From Apus apus (taxonomy: Eukaryota; Chordata; Aves; Apodiformes; Apodidae), in contig NC_067285.1 of NCBI RefSeq assembly GCF_020740795.1, forward strand, positions 20,852,241 through 20,916,240: a DNA stretch of 64,000 nucleotides, in the 5' to 3' direction. Position numbers and translations under genes: made by a program. Shown piece by piece: positions 42,101-57,100 of the stretch. The notes beneath the pieces are model-generated. The model was given only the letters and a program-made list of their open reading frames with translations, was not told where the DNA came from and did no database searches. Numbering within the stretch: the stretch's first letter is position 1; every line of letters starts with the position of its first letter.

Positions 42101-45100
42101 GGGTTTACCTTTGTAGAGAACCTAAATCAGACTGAAGGTTGGACTCCCTGTGCCGGAGGCTCGTTTTACAGCTATCTATCAGAGGCTGCTCAGGGCAGGC
42201 AGTTTGGGCTATTTAATAGGAAATTAATTTGCATTTTATTGAAGTGATCCCAGCAAGTTCAAATGAGCAAAAGGCAAATCAAGCAGAACCTCCAGTGGCT
42301 GCCTATCCCTGCAGGGCCAGCCACCTCTGTGATCAGCATGCAAGGGTAAAAAATTTAAAGAGGAATGCTACACCTTGCTTGTCCTGCTACAAGGCCCATT
42401 AGCATCAGAATTGCTCAGCTATGGCAGATGTTCAATATAGAAAATTTGCATAATTTAGCTGGTTGCCCCCAAAATGATTGCTCAGAGAAGGCCTCTCTGG
42501 GGACCCTTCCAGGACATTCTTTTCCATAGACTGGAAACACCTAAACAGCCCTTGCTATCTCCTGATCATGCCAAGTGTGCTGTAGAATCTTCTCTGTCAC
42601 ATTCTGGTCTAAATATTTTCCTCTTAGCACCTATGAGAGAGTTTTATGGTAGCAGTGGAGGGTGAGTAACCATAGGAAAACTGAAAACATTTTCCAGGAT
42701 ATCTCTGTCCTCCCAGTTGAACCATCTCAAAACATTAACAGGACAGAAATTTTTCCAAGTCCCCACAGGATGATTGTCAAGTAGTATTGGGACAAAAGCT
42801 ATGTGGCCATTTTGGGGTTGACAAAACCTATGAAGAAGGAAAAGCACCTCACCTATTTTATTGAGGCGAAGATGCAAAGCGTCAGGCAGACAGTTTATGA
42901 ATCCGATGGCTTAATTTGCACTAGGAAAGTAATAACATGTATAAATAGGTCCCAGATTTTGCTTTCATGTACATTAGACTGAACTAGACCCTCAGCTGGA
43001 AGAAAAGGAATCTAAGGCTCTCAGCTATACTATGCTGACTTACTCCCGTTATGTTTCTGACGCTGCGGAGCTAAGGTGCTCTACACTGACTACACCCATA
43101 GCTAAGAGATCTCTGCCCTTGTGAATGTTCACCCACCTGGCTAAGATTTGGGGTCCAGTTTTAAGTACATGTAGCCCAGCTCAGCTGATAATAAACCATC
43201 ACAGCTGTGCTGGCACACAGATTTCTTAGGAAGCCTAAAAATACAGTCTCAACACCTGCACTGGGAATTCTGAGTTATATAGAGCCCTCCAGTCATTATT
43301 TTGACAGGTGTAAAATCACATTTTCCCTCTGAAGCCACCAGTCACGGAGCTGGGAGTTTTACTGCAATCAGACTAAATGGAAAACTATCCTGGGCTGGAC
43401 CTGGCAGCAGGAGCTGAGGCTGGCAGGCAGGACTATCTTGCAGGGGAAGCTCTTAATTCAGATGGGAGCTCAATGATGTTTCTTGCAGTGACTTAGGTTT
43501 GCGCACTTCTTGAGCTGCTCTTCGCTTTCTCTTGTGGATATTTTGACTTATACCATGCTCCATTCTCCCATAAATCCCTCAGTGCCCACTCCTGCCACAT
43601 TAGCATGGCCAGTATAGAAGCAGAACAGTCACTGCACCAACAGCCAAGAAACGTAATTACTCACCTCCCATCATGAGCTTGCAGCAACTGATTAGTGACG
43701 CCACAGGCTGAGCGGGAAGCATTTGTCACTGGAAGCTGACAGCACCAAAAGGCTTGTGAATAACAGGAAAGAGAGGGATCGTGCTGTATATTTCTGACGG
43801 CTCCACCCTGCTGTCCAGGAGGAGCTGCACTCACTGATAGCTTCTGGTTTCCTCCGAGCGGCACGGACAGGCTACGGGGCTGACTATCGCAGGTTGCCCA
43901 TGTCTCCCCCTGAACCATAATGCTCTCTACAGAGTAGTATTTTGACTGCTTTGGTCCAGGATAATTAGCAGTGTGTGAATAATGTTTGGTTTTTTGTTTG
44001 GGTTTGTTTTTTTCATTTAATGACAACAGTGCTTCCACCCTCTCTCTTCTTTTAGGGGTACAGGCTGACTTTAAATGTAAACTTTATGGAGCATGAAGAC
44101 ATGTTTGCAAAGCAAAAGCATCAAAAGCTATGTATTTTCAAACTGACCCCAAACATTTAATTTGGCTTAAATTGAAATGCTTTTATTTAGGCTTCAAAGT
44201 TCTTTTACTTGTTGTTTGACAGCTTCGACTTTCTTTCATCTTTCTAAATGTACGCAAATGTAAAAATAACAAACAGTTCAAAACAAAAGATCAGAAACCT
44301 TTGTTTATGAAATGCCAGACTGAAATGATTTTATGTATATTTTCAGCCAAAGCCATTCATCCAGTGAATCCAAATGGTCAAAACATTTGGTCATTTCCAG
44401 TCTCTTTTTTCTGGCATTTTCCTTCCTGTTCTCTTAGAAGTGGCCTCACCAGTGAAGGAGACCAGAAGGACATCAGTCTCATCCAGGGACTCAATCCTCC
44501 CTCTGCTGTGGTCTGCTAAGCCTAGTGCTATTGGTATTGCCACAGCCATCTGGGCTGGGGAAACTCAACTGCTCTGCTGTTACTTGAAAGTTGTATTCCT
44601 GAAATCAGCAACAGAACTGAGGAAGTTGCTGTCGCCTAGAATGAAATAATGCTCTCACCTGGCATTATATATAAGCCAGCATAAGCACTTTTGTATCTCT
44701 GTCAACAATAATGTAATGCAGAAGGAATTGATTCACTAGAACAATATAGTTTGCCATGTTCTTTCCCAAGCAGTGTAGGAATGCCCTGTACTGGCCTAGT
44801 ATCTTTTATACAACATTGATTACATTTCCAAGGGTATCTGTATCCCAGAGGCTGGTATTGCCAGACAGGAGATTGGCTCCTAAGTACCATGTTGTATCTT
44901 GGACAGGTTACAGGCAAATGAGAAAACCACAGGGTAAGCCTGGAGCAGAGCCTTAGCTTGGGTGAACCAAGATGAATCCTTCAGCTCTACAGGCAGATGA
45001 TCATCTGGACATTGTTTCTGAGTGGGTCTCACTCTGTCCTGCCTCTGTTGTATGACAGTGAGGGGACGTCAACCTTGTGCAAGTTTGGTGAGGACAGAAG

Positions 45101-48100
45101 GCTCTGCAGCTGCAGGTGGCTGTCCCTGTGCTCTGAGGCACACTGTGCAGCAGCAGACACAGGCCTATGCAGCAGCTCTGGGCATTTCTTTCCTCAGTCA
45201 TCTTGGGTGCTGCCTGGCATCCCAGCAGTTTGAAGTGTTGCTGTTGAGATACAGCAGCCTGGAGGTACTCTGTGAAGAGGGGCAAACTTCCCCGGCATCT
45301 AGGTCACAGCTGTATTTATACAGCTCGAAAAACAAACAAAGAAAAGTGCTCTGGGGCACAGAGCTTTAGCACTCAGCTAGTGAGGATATTAAAAAGAAGG
45401 GGAGATAAGCCACCAAGAGCTTCATTTCCTCTTCAGCTTCTTTCTAATTTATTCTCTTGTTTATTTAAATGCTCTGCTTTGGGAAACTGAGGCTCCATTT
45501 CACAAAGGATTTAAAGTAATTTAATGGGCAGCCAGAGCTCTCAGACAAGACCAAGCTGGCTGCACACACTCCAGAATGCAACAGAGAATTTAGGTTACTT
45601 TTTATAAAGTCTCCTTATATCCAAACTCTCCTGTTCTGGTCCTTTTCTGAACTCTCTGCCGAAAGGCTAGGTTGATGTCTGGGAACTGTGTGAAACAGAC
45701 TGTCTGAAATCTGTCTTCTACTGTGTTTTAGACACCTCTGGTGAGGAGGAGGTTGCTCTGTTGGATCAGGTGTTGCTTGTGCGGCCTCAAGATGCATTTG
45801 TTAACAGAGATGGGCCATCTCTGACCTTCCTTGCTTCTCTGGAGAGTTTGGCATGCTGGAGAGGAAGGCCATCACCTGATGGTTCAGCTCCCAGGCAGAG
45901 AGGTCATGGTGAAATTATATACACAATATTTATCACTTGGCTTCCTCCCGCTCATCTCCCATTACAATTCATTATTATTACTGCAACAAACACCTCAAAA
46001 AGAAATCCTGTTGTACATTGTTTAATATTTTTTGTATGTCTGTGTGACCTGTCTCTTCACTTAGACTGCCATTCCTTTCCTTTTGCTCATGGGGCTTTTT
46101 GGTCTGTCTCTCTGTCAAAAATCAGCTCCCCCACCACGTAGCTCTTTCCACCACTGGTTGATGGAAGCCACTGCTGGGAGCAGGCCAGGCAGTGATGTGG
46201 CTGCATATCAGCAGCATGGGGGTTTCAGGTAAAGACAAGAAGAAGGTAGGAGAAGGTGCACAGAAGGGCTTTTTATTTTCCTGTCAGTCGCGTGGTATAC
46301 CCAGCAAAGGGAAAAGAGTGGGACAAGCTGCTGAACATGTCTTTGCAATTCGGTCAGTCTCAGAACACAGGAATTTCCATCACAGCTGTGCTGGAGGGTT
46401 AAAATGGGGTCTCCATCTTCAGCCCAGCAAAGATCTGAATTTGTGCATTACTTCCCTGCTCAATCAGTATTTGAGAGAGCTGGCTCAAGAGGACAGGACA
46501 TGCCTGGACGGGAATGAGATACCCCTTAGACAAGTAGTTGCCAAACTTTGGGGCAAAGACAGCAGTCCAGCTGTTCCCAGAACAGGAATAACCTGACCTT
46601 GAAAAAGAAACAATGTCCTGATCCCCATCCTGTGTATCAGAGAATGATGACTAAATCAATAATCTTAATTTTAAAACCAGAATCAAATCCATCCTCTAAT
46701 CTAGGGCTTTTTGAAACACGGATCTCTGTGAACCGTTAGTCATCCTTACCCAGACCCAACATATGTGAATTACTTGAGAATTTCACTGCTATGAATAGAG
46801 CTTTTAAAAATCAATTGCCAAACTTTGCTGCTTACGACAGTTCCAGAGGAGATTTCTGTCTCATTCAGATGTGTTCTAGGTCATGACAGATTATAGGACC
46901 TGAACTGTGACTGAGGTATTTGGACAGGCCTAGCTATAAGATTCGGTTTAAGTTTTACTTACCTCACTCAGTCTACAGCATTCATCCATGTATTCATCTA
47001 GACTGTCACTCGTGGGGTATTTCTTCAGCTGATGCCCATGGATCTGAAGGTCTTGCATGCTGCCAAAGTTATCTGGGAAATGGTCAGCAATTGTCTTTGG
47101 CTCTTCAATGGGAGCTGGGGTGGAAAGAATGCTTTCCCTGGGAAGGTCCATCTCTGGTGTAGGTTCCTTTTCCAGGGACCGCTTTTTGCTTTGGTCAAAA
47201 TGTTCATCGGGACTTCCTTCCTGAGGGACACTGAAGTCTTCAAGGGAAGCTGTAGGACCCTGCACAGTATCTGCATCCTGGCTGTAGTACTCAGCTTGGT
47301 TTTCGCTCTCTGGATGTTGGTGGCTGACTTTTCTGGTGTGCTCTTTACATGTTCTCATTATGAGATGGTCGATTTCTGGAGAAGAAGAGGTGCTAAGCAC
47401 ACCTGAGTCACAAAATGAGTCTCTGCTGTGAAGCACAAAGCTCTTCTCAGAACCCGTTGGGGTTGATGGAGAATTAGCCCCGCTTGGCAATTCAACGCCC
47501 GAGTCCTCAGATTCAAATTTGGAGAATCTGTGAAGTCGGCACTTGGACTCGAAAGCGCTGAGGTCGGGCAGTGTGGCTACATAGTCTGTGCTTGCCAGGG
47601 CATCTGCACATTCTGGATCTGCTGGTGCAGCTGCTGCATTTGGATTTCCCTGGCAGTCTGATGGGAGGCTGGCGCCAGGGAGATGGGACTCTTCTGTGCA
47701 AGCTGTGTCAGCTGGGGCTTCTAGGATTAACCCTGGGTTTTGAATTCCTTCATTGCTCAGTATCTTCATATGTGTTAACACAACTTTGTCCTCAGCAGGT
47801 GGGCTCTTCTTACCTGTTTGAAAAAAAACAAGTAGGTCACAAGACACTACAAAACTCAGTGTCACGCACATCCCCGAGTGAAATGTAAAACTGTCTATAG
47901 AAACATGATAGAGGAGGACAGACCTGATTTGTTTTTCTTGAGCTACATGAAGCTTGTAGGCTTTGCTACAACAGAAGTTTGTGTTTGACAGCTCAGAGTC
48001 CTTCAGGGGAGTCATAAATGCACATGGAGTTCTGATTTAGTAGGTATGTAGAAAGCAATACATGTAGCCAGATAACGTTTTAGTGATTACCTGTATACAG

Positions 48101-51100
48101 ATATAGAGGAGTACATGCTCTTTTGGCACAATATTCATTTAAGGCTAAATAAATGTATTCTGAACCAGCAGTAAAATGGATATAATAAAATCTGATTTTC
48201 CATAAGCTTAAGTGAATTTTGGATTGCAAGAAGCAGTTTGAAGACTGTTTGGTATCCTCTGCGGTGTTTTCTGCACGTGTACAGGTGACAAAAAGCAAGC
48301 ACGGATAGGAAAAGCACTGTAGATCTTTTGCACTCCCTGTATGGTTTTAGCTTTTAAGTAATTTTTTTGAATGAACTCTTGCAGTCTTTGTAAAGGGCAA
48401 GGAGGGCAGCTTTGCTCATTAACTTTTTACACATGGAGAAAGTACACTTGCTTTAGCATCACAGTTATTTTACACTTTAATGTGGTAGAACAGTCTCTGG
48501 ATTAAAGGATATAGGAGATGAAGATCTGCCCCCAGGTTTTCTTACTGTTTTTCTGCATCAAATATTTCACAGTGCAGACTTCTGGTTCACACTGATATGA
48601 GAGCCAGTATGAAAGCTCTGCATCCATCCTTTAGCAAACTGCAAATCTCAGCTCCAAATCCCTCTGTTCATGGATTTGGGACCAGGAATTTCTGCAGTAC
48701 AAAACTTCAGTTTCTCTGGTATCGTTTCCATTACTAGAGCCTGACCCAGAGCACCTCAGAGGGCTACAAGGCATAGACTTTTCAGGATGTCTGGTTTCCT
48801 ACTTCATTTCCTTTCATTCCCCTCTCCTTCTTCCTTCTTTTTTGTCTGACATCAAACGAGGAGTTGCTTCACAAACTCAGTCCCGGTATCATAATTATCC
48901 CTAAATAATTGGGAAACCAACAGTAGAGCAAGAGAGAGCTCTGCTGTGCAACCCTCCTTCATGGTAACCCAGAAAACTCCCTGTTTCAGAAATAAGCTGC
49001 TTTCCAGCCTTTCCTCCTCCTGCTTGCTTTCTGCAATGTTCACAGATAAGGGAGACCTTTACTCATTAAGCTATTACATGGATAATTTTCTGCTTTATTG
49101 AAATTCTTTCTAAATGATCACAAGAATTTTTTGGGATACCACTGAAACGCCCTTTAGTGTTCGTAGGCAGCCATAGATTTAATATTTTACACTGGATTTT
49201 CATACAGGGCTGTCAGTGATAAATACTTCCATCTGAAGGGTTTTCTGGCCCTAACGCACATAAGTGCTTATAACCCCTTGAAGAAGACCTTGTTTATCAT
49301 ATACAGTGTTTCATCTGTCTACCTTGGCAGGATTCACAGGCACCTCTCCACTGTAAGGAGCCACCTTTGAGACAGTCAGCACCAGACCCTCAAATATGCA
49401 ACACCAGCACATTGGTTTGCAGCTTCGTGCTCAGCAAAATAGCACCTGTAAGAGGGACCTCAGTGCCACATCCTGGAAGGAGGAGGTGGAGCCAAGTCCT
49501 TACTGACTTGGAATGAGGGGGATCTACCTGCTCAGCTGCAAACCCATCCTGGCAGTGAGACAAAGCATTGTATCTTCAGGAAAAATAAAAGGCTAACAGG
49601 CTCTTTTGATGGCAGCACCACCCCAGATGGCACAACAAAACCACTGAGAGTCAGGAGGAGAACAATTGTGTTGCTGCACTTTTTTTTAAGAACAAATCAT
49701 ACAGCAGTCACTGTTGCCAGGAATTACTAAATGCAGTGATAGTTCCTTCCCACAGATGCTGATTGCCTTAACTTACTAATCATGCCATGCTTTCTTTTGA
49801 TTGGAGATTCTCTCACTGTCTCTCAATCTACCCCTTTTTTTCTTGCTTAACCGGTTTCCACTCTGGCCTACACAAATATTTCTTTGTCTGAAATCAGGAA
49901 GCAGCTTATTAAAATGAGGTCTTACTACTTACAGAAGGAGATGTCAGACACTTTATTTCATATCTTTTATGACTACAAAAGCTACAATGTGTACCAGAAA
50001 GTTTGTCTGGACTAGAAAAAAAAACAAACAAAGCAAACAAAACCCGAGGTGAAGTCTCTGAGTATGAGGGTCCCTTCAATGACAACAATCCCAGTGCTGA
50101 GAAAGGTCTGTGCTCTGGACAACGCAGTCCTTTGCTCTCCTCATCCTGTGGTCACTAACAACATTGCATGGTTTCACAACACTTTCTAGTTTATCTGTTC
50201 TAGGCTGCAAGCCATTGATCTTGGCACTGCTGTGTCCTGAGTGACCACAATGTTTAAACATTTCTGGTTTATCTTTCCAAGCCCTTGTGATAATGCAAAA
50301 CATTATCATCCCCCTACCACAAGCTCAGAATAGCTGCAAAGGATGGCAGGATTTTGTAACACAGGCACCTTGTCATTCAGTCATTCAATTATACTTTCCC
50401 ATGGTCATCCATGCTACAGCAGAGAGATCTCCCATGGTAAAAGCAGTGACCTGAAACTCAAGTTTTTCTTGCTGCACCTCACTGATGGAAGTCTCTTCTT
50501 CCTCTCTGCTAACTGGGTTACAGAACCTAAACTATGGAGGTTCCAACAAGCAGATTGTTTCTGCTACAGGTCTTGAAGAGGCGTACAAAAATGCTCATCT
50601 CTTTCAAGCACATTGCAAACACCAGAGTGGTGCAATTAAAGCTCATCTAGCTCATCTGTGCAATTACAAAAAAAAAAAACCCTCAGATGCTATAAATTAG
50701 CTCATTACCAGGGCCCTTAACAGAATTTTTTCTGCTAGTTCTGGCTGAAGGCTTGGCTTGGAAGTGCTTTGTTCACTACCGCCAGAGCAAAGCAAAGAGT
50801 CCAACTCCTGCCTGGGGCTGGAGAGAGCATGCTGCCGGGGTATGGTTATGATGCTGCACAGACACTTCTGAAAGGGGGTGTGAAGAACTTCAGAGAGCTG
50901 AATGGCAGCATTAAGGTTGGTAAGATGTATTTGCTTATGCTGGAGGCAAGCCAGGTTTGTCACTGCTGCTCGTGGGAAAGAGCCAAGCTTGTTTTGGTTT
51001 TTTTTGTTATTGTTTTTCTGTTTCCTTTCCCCTGGGCTGGTTTTCCACACCCCTTCTGGGGTGGGCATAAGGGACTGATAGATGCTACTTTCAGGGAGCT

Positions 51101-54100
51101 GTCTGGAACACTGGTATGGCAGCAGGGGGGAGCAATTGGAGTTGTGTGTGCATGCTTAGGAATCAATATAGCTTCCTACAATGTCTTTGGCAATACATGC
51201 TTAGGCCAAATGTTGTCTTAGGTTAACTTGTGCTATCTGCCTAGTAGCCCTCTCAAAGGGTTCTATGGCTCTGTAATCATTCTACAGATAAACAAGGTTC
51301 CCTTGGTCTTAATACAAGTCTGTAACTGATGGTGGCTGATTATGTGCAACCCTGGACAAGTTGCTGGACTTTCTGTGCCTGTACAGTTGGAGAATAAAAC
51401 TTTCCCATCTCATGGGAAGGTGGTAACAGTGAATTAGCTAATATCTGAAGGTAATCGGTAGGCAGTAAAAGGAACTGATGTGTCCCAGACTCAATAACTT
51501 TACTTTGTTTCCAAATTGCTTTATAGGATACTTCTCTGTTGACAGTTAGCAAAGCCTGGCAGAGAAACATAAATCCTTCAAAAGATAATACCCTCTCATT
51601 AGCTCCTGTCCCAGGGCTTTCCTTTCTTTGGAGTTTTAAGTCCAAGTATATTTTTCCTGTTGCACGATACGTAGCTGTTGCCAGAGCACAGCCTAGTGCA
51701 TTAATATTGAGATTTCTGACCTGATGAAGGAGGGTGGATATCAAAACATGAAATTGCTTTCAGTTTTTCTTTATCCCAAGTAAGTTGCATGCAAGAGGTG
51801 TACTCAACTGCCCAGGCAAAACTCCTAGGCATTCCAAATCCTACTTGGGCTCAATTCCTGCAAAAACACCTCCCTTTCCAGTAAACTAAGCTCAAGTCTA
51901 TTCAAATCCCCATGCTCCAAAGCACTGAAATTGAAGTCCAGCTTTTTCTTTATAGCATCTACAGCTGTGGCTCAAAGCCGTGTTCACTGGTAATTCCTGA
52001 AGTACAAGCCCTATTAAGCTCTGCTGTGTCCCTGAGAGGGGTCCTTTGGCCTCTGATGTACTGACTTAAGTGTCATAGAACATGGTCTTCTGATACATAT
52101 GGCTTATGGAAATGTATTGATGATAGGAAGGGGCCGGGCTGGTAGTGGGATGAGTGCTGCTAGTAGCAGTACAGAGCTATACCTTACAGTGCTGTCTTGT
52201 GCTGCTCTCCTCCTTTCTGGTCTGTGACTACCTAGCTTCTCAAAATGTTCATCCTGATTTGTAGGCTGCTTGGCCTGGGGAGAATCTGCAAAACGTACAC
52301 AATGACTGTCACAACTGGAACCAAAGCTTTGTTTGTGTCCCTCTGTTGTTGTGTTACAAAGGAGAGCAGCATTAGAACCATGGCAACCCTCTCTGCTTGT
52401 CCCCAGGGTTCTTGTGCACAGCCAACCCTCCACAATGGGTGGTGCTGGTAGGGTTATGCTGGGTGGCAGTCCCAGGGAGAGACACAAGGTGAACAGTTCA
52501 GAAATGCTCCGAGTGCCTATTCCTCTCCCCACTTCCATCTACCAAAAGACACACAACACCCTCTAGATTTAAGTCCATAAGGCCAGAACTTTCCAACTTT
52601 ATTGTGCCACAGGAACAGAGCTTCAGAAATAAAGGGCATCACCAATTACTTGGGTTGTTGCTGTAGCAGTGATTTTTGCACAGCTGCCCTGGAAAGGAAG
52701 ACCAAAATCAAACCCCATCATTCCTACTAGTCTGTTTAGCCCTGGGCACAGGAACAAATTGCATGTGCAAAGCCCCAGAAGAGGTTTTTCAGCATCCCAT
52801 AGAGGACCCACACAGACTGCCCAGTAACTCCTCTCTAGCTTGGGCTGTGCCAAGGATTATATCGTGTGCCATGCAGGACAGGTTCTGTGATAGGACTGTG
52901 GCCTCTGAGTAACAGACTAAGTTGATCATCAGCTTTTGAAGAATCATTAGGCAACAGTAACTACTGAGCTGGAGTCACACTCATGACCTAGAAATGAAAG
53001 GCTGCCTCTGACACTCAGCCCTTGCAACCCCTCATTTTTCTTTCCTTCCTTTCTTTACAAAAAAAAGTCTCCTTCCTTGTAGTCCTGTCACCGTGGCACA
53101 TTCTCATTCTGCCGGCAGTACAGCTCAGGTGGTATTTCCCTTTCACTTCGAAGAGGGATTTTTTTTTTTTTTTTCTCACCAATGATGAGGTCTCAGTTTC
53201 CCAGCATTTAAGAGAAAAGGGGTCACTTCCTTTCTGAAACAATAGGCATTTTTTGCTGCTGACTCTTCCCCCGTATGTGCTGAGGGGTGGAGTTGGGAGG
53301 GGGGCTGTGCTGGCATCTCCTTCTCAGCACTAGCCCACCAGCTGCCCCCCCTCTCCCGCAGAGCACGAGGGAGCTGTGTTACTGTCCTAGCTGGACAGTG
53401 GCTGTCCCTTGCATAGCCCTGTGGGCACTGGGAGTTGTTGTGTGGACGCGACCTTGGTGCTTGGAAGCATTGGTTTAACCAAAAGAACCCCTACTCAAAA
53501 AACCCTAGCAACCCCTACCAATTAACCCTCTGGAAGGGAAATCTATCTCAGCAGAGCTTTGCTCTGGACTTCTGCGGAGTGAGGATCTCCTCACTTCCTA
53601 ATGCTTTTCAGGCATGTTGCAGACCTGATGCCAGTCCTGATGATGACAGAGGTGCTGTTTGGCACCAAGTTTCTGCAGACAATCTGCCTTCCCAACACCT
53701 TTCAAGCAAGGCTAGTCTATAAGCATGCTACTGCATCTTGGGCTTGCACAAGCTGAGCAAGGGCTTCTCCTAGACAGTTAGGACAATAATGAGCCCAATA
53801 ATTTTTAAAGTAAGTTTATGAAAAGGTCATGTGTCTTCAGTTCACCAGTTACAACATCTATTTGCAGCAGCAGAAACTTGTGAAGGCTTGAAAGTCACTG
53901 TCTTAGAAGTGTGGAGGTTTTTTACTGGAATTGTGACTGAAAAGCTCACATTTGCAGAGGAGCATGTTGCATGTAATAAATGAATATTTGCATAATAGAA
54001 CCAATTCTCAAAATTTCAGCTTATCCAGCTGGGGAACTTAAGTGCATGTGGATTTCATGGGGGTATATATACAGATTGATCTCCTCGAAATATTGAATGC

Positions 54101-57100
54101 AAAGGAATGGTTACAACAAATCTGAGATCTTGAGCAGTCCTTGAACAAAAAGTGCAAAGTTACTGAATTGTTTTGCTCACTGTTGGTTAAGTGTGTGAAG
54201 TTTCTCTGGATGGTAGTTCAGTAATATAATCTGGCCAGAAATGTTATAGATGTCCCATAGCTGCAGCTGGTAATGATAAATCCATATAAAATGGATGCTG
54301 AGAGAAAGATAACAGGATTTGAAGACTCTGGCTGAAGAGGCATTAATTGCTTTAATACGTATATTATAGAAGAGGAGGAGATAATTATGGCACTTCTCAG
54401 GCATTTAAGGAGGAATGAAAGGGAGATTTGATTGTTTACTGATGGATATAGTTGGGTGAACTAAAGAGGAAATGGATTTCCAACTAGAGGGGACATGATG
54501 TTTTTACAGCTTGCTTCATTCCAAGTGACCTGTGAAGTTTTTCAAATAGAGTGACAGATCTGACAGATTAGTGGCCTCTGGCAGAAAGTCCCAGGGCACA
54601 GAAGGTCTCCACAGACACCTGGTTTACCGGAGTTACTTGTGTAGGCTGGCAGTCATCAGTTTTCAGACTAACACCTGACCTTGCACATAGCACCAGCTGA
54701 AGAGCCTCTCCCACTCATTACTACATTTACCCTGCAACTTATTTCTTTGGATATACAGGCAAGTGTGAAAACTAGGCCAAGAACTATTTTGGTCCACAAG
54801 GATCTGTGTCCAAGTCCTCCCTACTCTGCAGTGTAACCGCTCCCAGCACAGGCAGGAGGCTCACCTCCCACAGTCACCTATGGTACTTGTTTGTGGGACT
54901 TTGTCAAGGAGATGACAGCTCTCACTAAAGACCTGCAAATCCTTCTCCTTGGGAATTCCCATGTGCTCCCTCAGGAGAAAGATTCAAAACCTTAAAGGAC
55001 ATGGTGCTTTCATAAGCAGCTCTGTATAATAGCTAAAGATTATTTGCACACAGCTTGCAAATGTGTCTAAGTATAAAATTAAAATAATGGAAACAAATAC
55101 ACTAGCAAAAACTGATTAATTTAGGAGAACTTTTCTGTTACTTTGATTTTCAGGCTGCTTCATATCTCAAAGGAGTATTCAGCCAGAAATGAACTAGGAG
55201 ACAGAAGGCCCTTTGCAAGGATGGAACTTGCCCCCCAGGGATGACAGGTATGTAGTAATTCAGGTTTTATTGCCTATAATAAGCTTGGTTAAACAACTGT
55301 TTAATGGTCCCACAGACTAAAGCCATTAAGACCCCAGTATTGCAACTGAAGCCAAAGGAACTCGGGAATTGTATCAAAGGTCACTGTTAACCCATTCTTC
55401 ATGTGCAGTCACTATTGTCCCTAGGCAAACCCAAGAGAGATGCTTCTGCTCAAAAGGGGTAGCAGTGAGCAGATGTAACCATTCTCTTTGGTATGTCTGA
55501 AATCTTTTATAGTTGCAATGAGTGTGGTGACAAGTTTTAGATGGATCTTGGTGAGATGACAAGGAGGAGTAGGTCATGATGCAGGGCTCTGTAGCTGCAG
55601 TAAACTGAAGTTGCTGATACCTGCCACCCTGATACTTCTGCTCTAACAGCCCCCAAAAAGGAGGGGGGAAGATCCAGCCCATACCCCTGTTACTGAGCTG
55701 CCACTCTAAAAAAAAAAAAAAAACAAAACAAAAAAAAAACAAAACCAAAAAACAAACAAACACCAAAAAAAACCCTGCAACAAAGCTTTCAGGAAACTGC
55801 ATATTCTTGGCTCATTCTGAGTGGAGATGTGGTCCACACCAGGACACAAATAATGTTTGATGCCCCATTCCAGTCAAGGTGATTAGGGAGCACTGTCCCT
55901 GTTTATTATTTGGAGAAATTTTAGCTGAATCTTTTTGATTCCTCAGTGCTCTGTGTGACAAGTCAGTTCCCCCACCAAATCTTAAACCTACCCCTATAAA
56001 GATACTGCAGCATCTGAGTGATGTGGAAGAGCAAGCTTCTTTTTCCTTCCTAGCCCTGCTATGAGCCTTGCAGTTTATTGCCTGAGGGAAGCAAGTTCAT
56101 GGTCGAATTACATCCAAGGGGGGGGGGGGGGAAAGAGCAGGTTTCATCCTACTGTAAAATGGCATCTGTTCAAATACTCCCCACATCTTGTGGTGATGCT
56201 GGAGTGCTCTTGCAGCAGCACTGCTCTAGAGCCCTTTGGGTCATTGGGTAAAAATGCAGTCTCCAGACTGGACACAGTTATCTGCTAGGGCACTTCAGAG
56301 AGGCTCCAGCTCATACTGAGCCCAGAGCAGGAGAGCTGGGAAGCACAATCCCAGCAGCAAGTGCCTAACCAGATGCTCATGAATGGGGCAGCTCTGGTAG
56401 CTCTGCAGGAGCTGCCTGTGCTGCAGCAGTCCAAGGAGGCAGGAGTTCAGAATATAGATGGGACATCAGAACCCCAAGAGGCACAGCCACTCCAACAGCG
56501 TTTTGTCACCTTTGCCATCTTGCTGTTGCACGGCACCCTACACTTAGACAAACCCTGTCTGTATCTGCCTCCCTGCCAAGCAAACTCGGTGCAGTGGTGA
56601 TAGTGGAGACAGAAACTGCAAATCTCGTTTTTAGTTGTCACAAACCAAACTGAAGGGGAAACACGGATGCTAAGGGGATTCTGCTACCTGGGGCTTGCCA
56701 TCTCGAAGTCTGCAGCTCTGGCTAAGGAACAAAACAAACCAAAACCGCTGCTCCAGAAAAAGGCAGTGTGAGACCGTATCACTTGTTTTGACAACAGACT
56801 TGCAGCTACAAATTATCTGCTGCAGGACCCCAGCTGTCTTCCCTGCCTGGGTCACCTCATCTGCACAGAACAGGAGTGAGCAAATAAAACCTCTCATACT
56901 CGGGATAATACCTTCTGGATTGGGGATATACGAGCCTAGAAAGCAACCCGGTAACCACTGCCAGCACCGTGACAGGCTGAGGGTAGACCCGATGCGCTTC
57001 ACGTTAGTGCAGCACCCGAGCGATACCGGCGGGACAGCGAGGGCACCCTGCTCCGCTGCCAGTCCCCAGCGTGCGCCCCTTTTGTCCCCGTCCCGAACAG

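Noticed and set aside
47814-48015. Upstream extension of the exon 2 frame to an ATG at 48015
   Set aside because: The exon 1 to exon 2 join is in phase at 47813 with a good acceptor, and exon 1 has its own ATG in a CpG island. The extension is probably intron that happens to be open.
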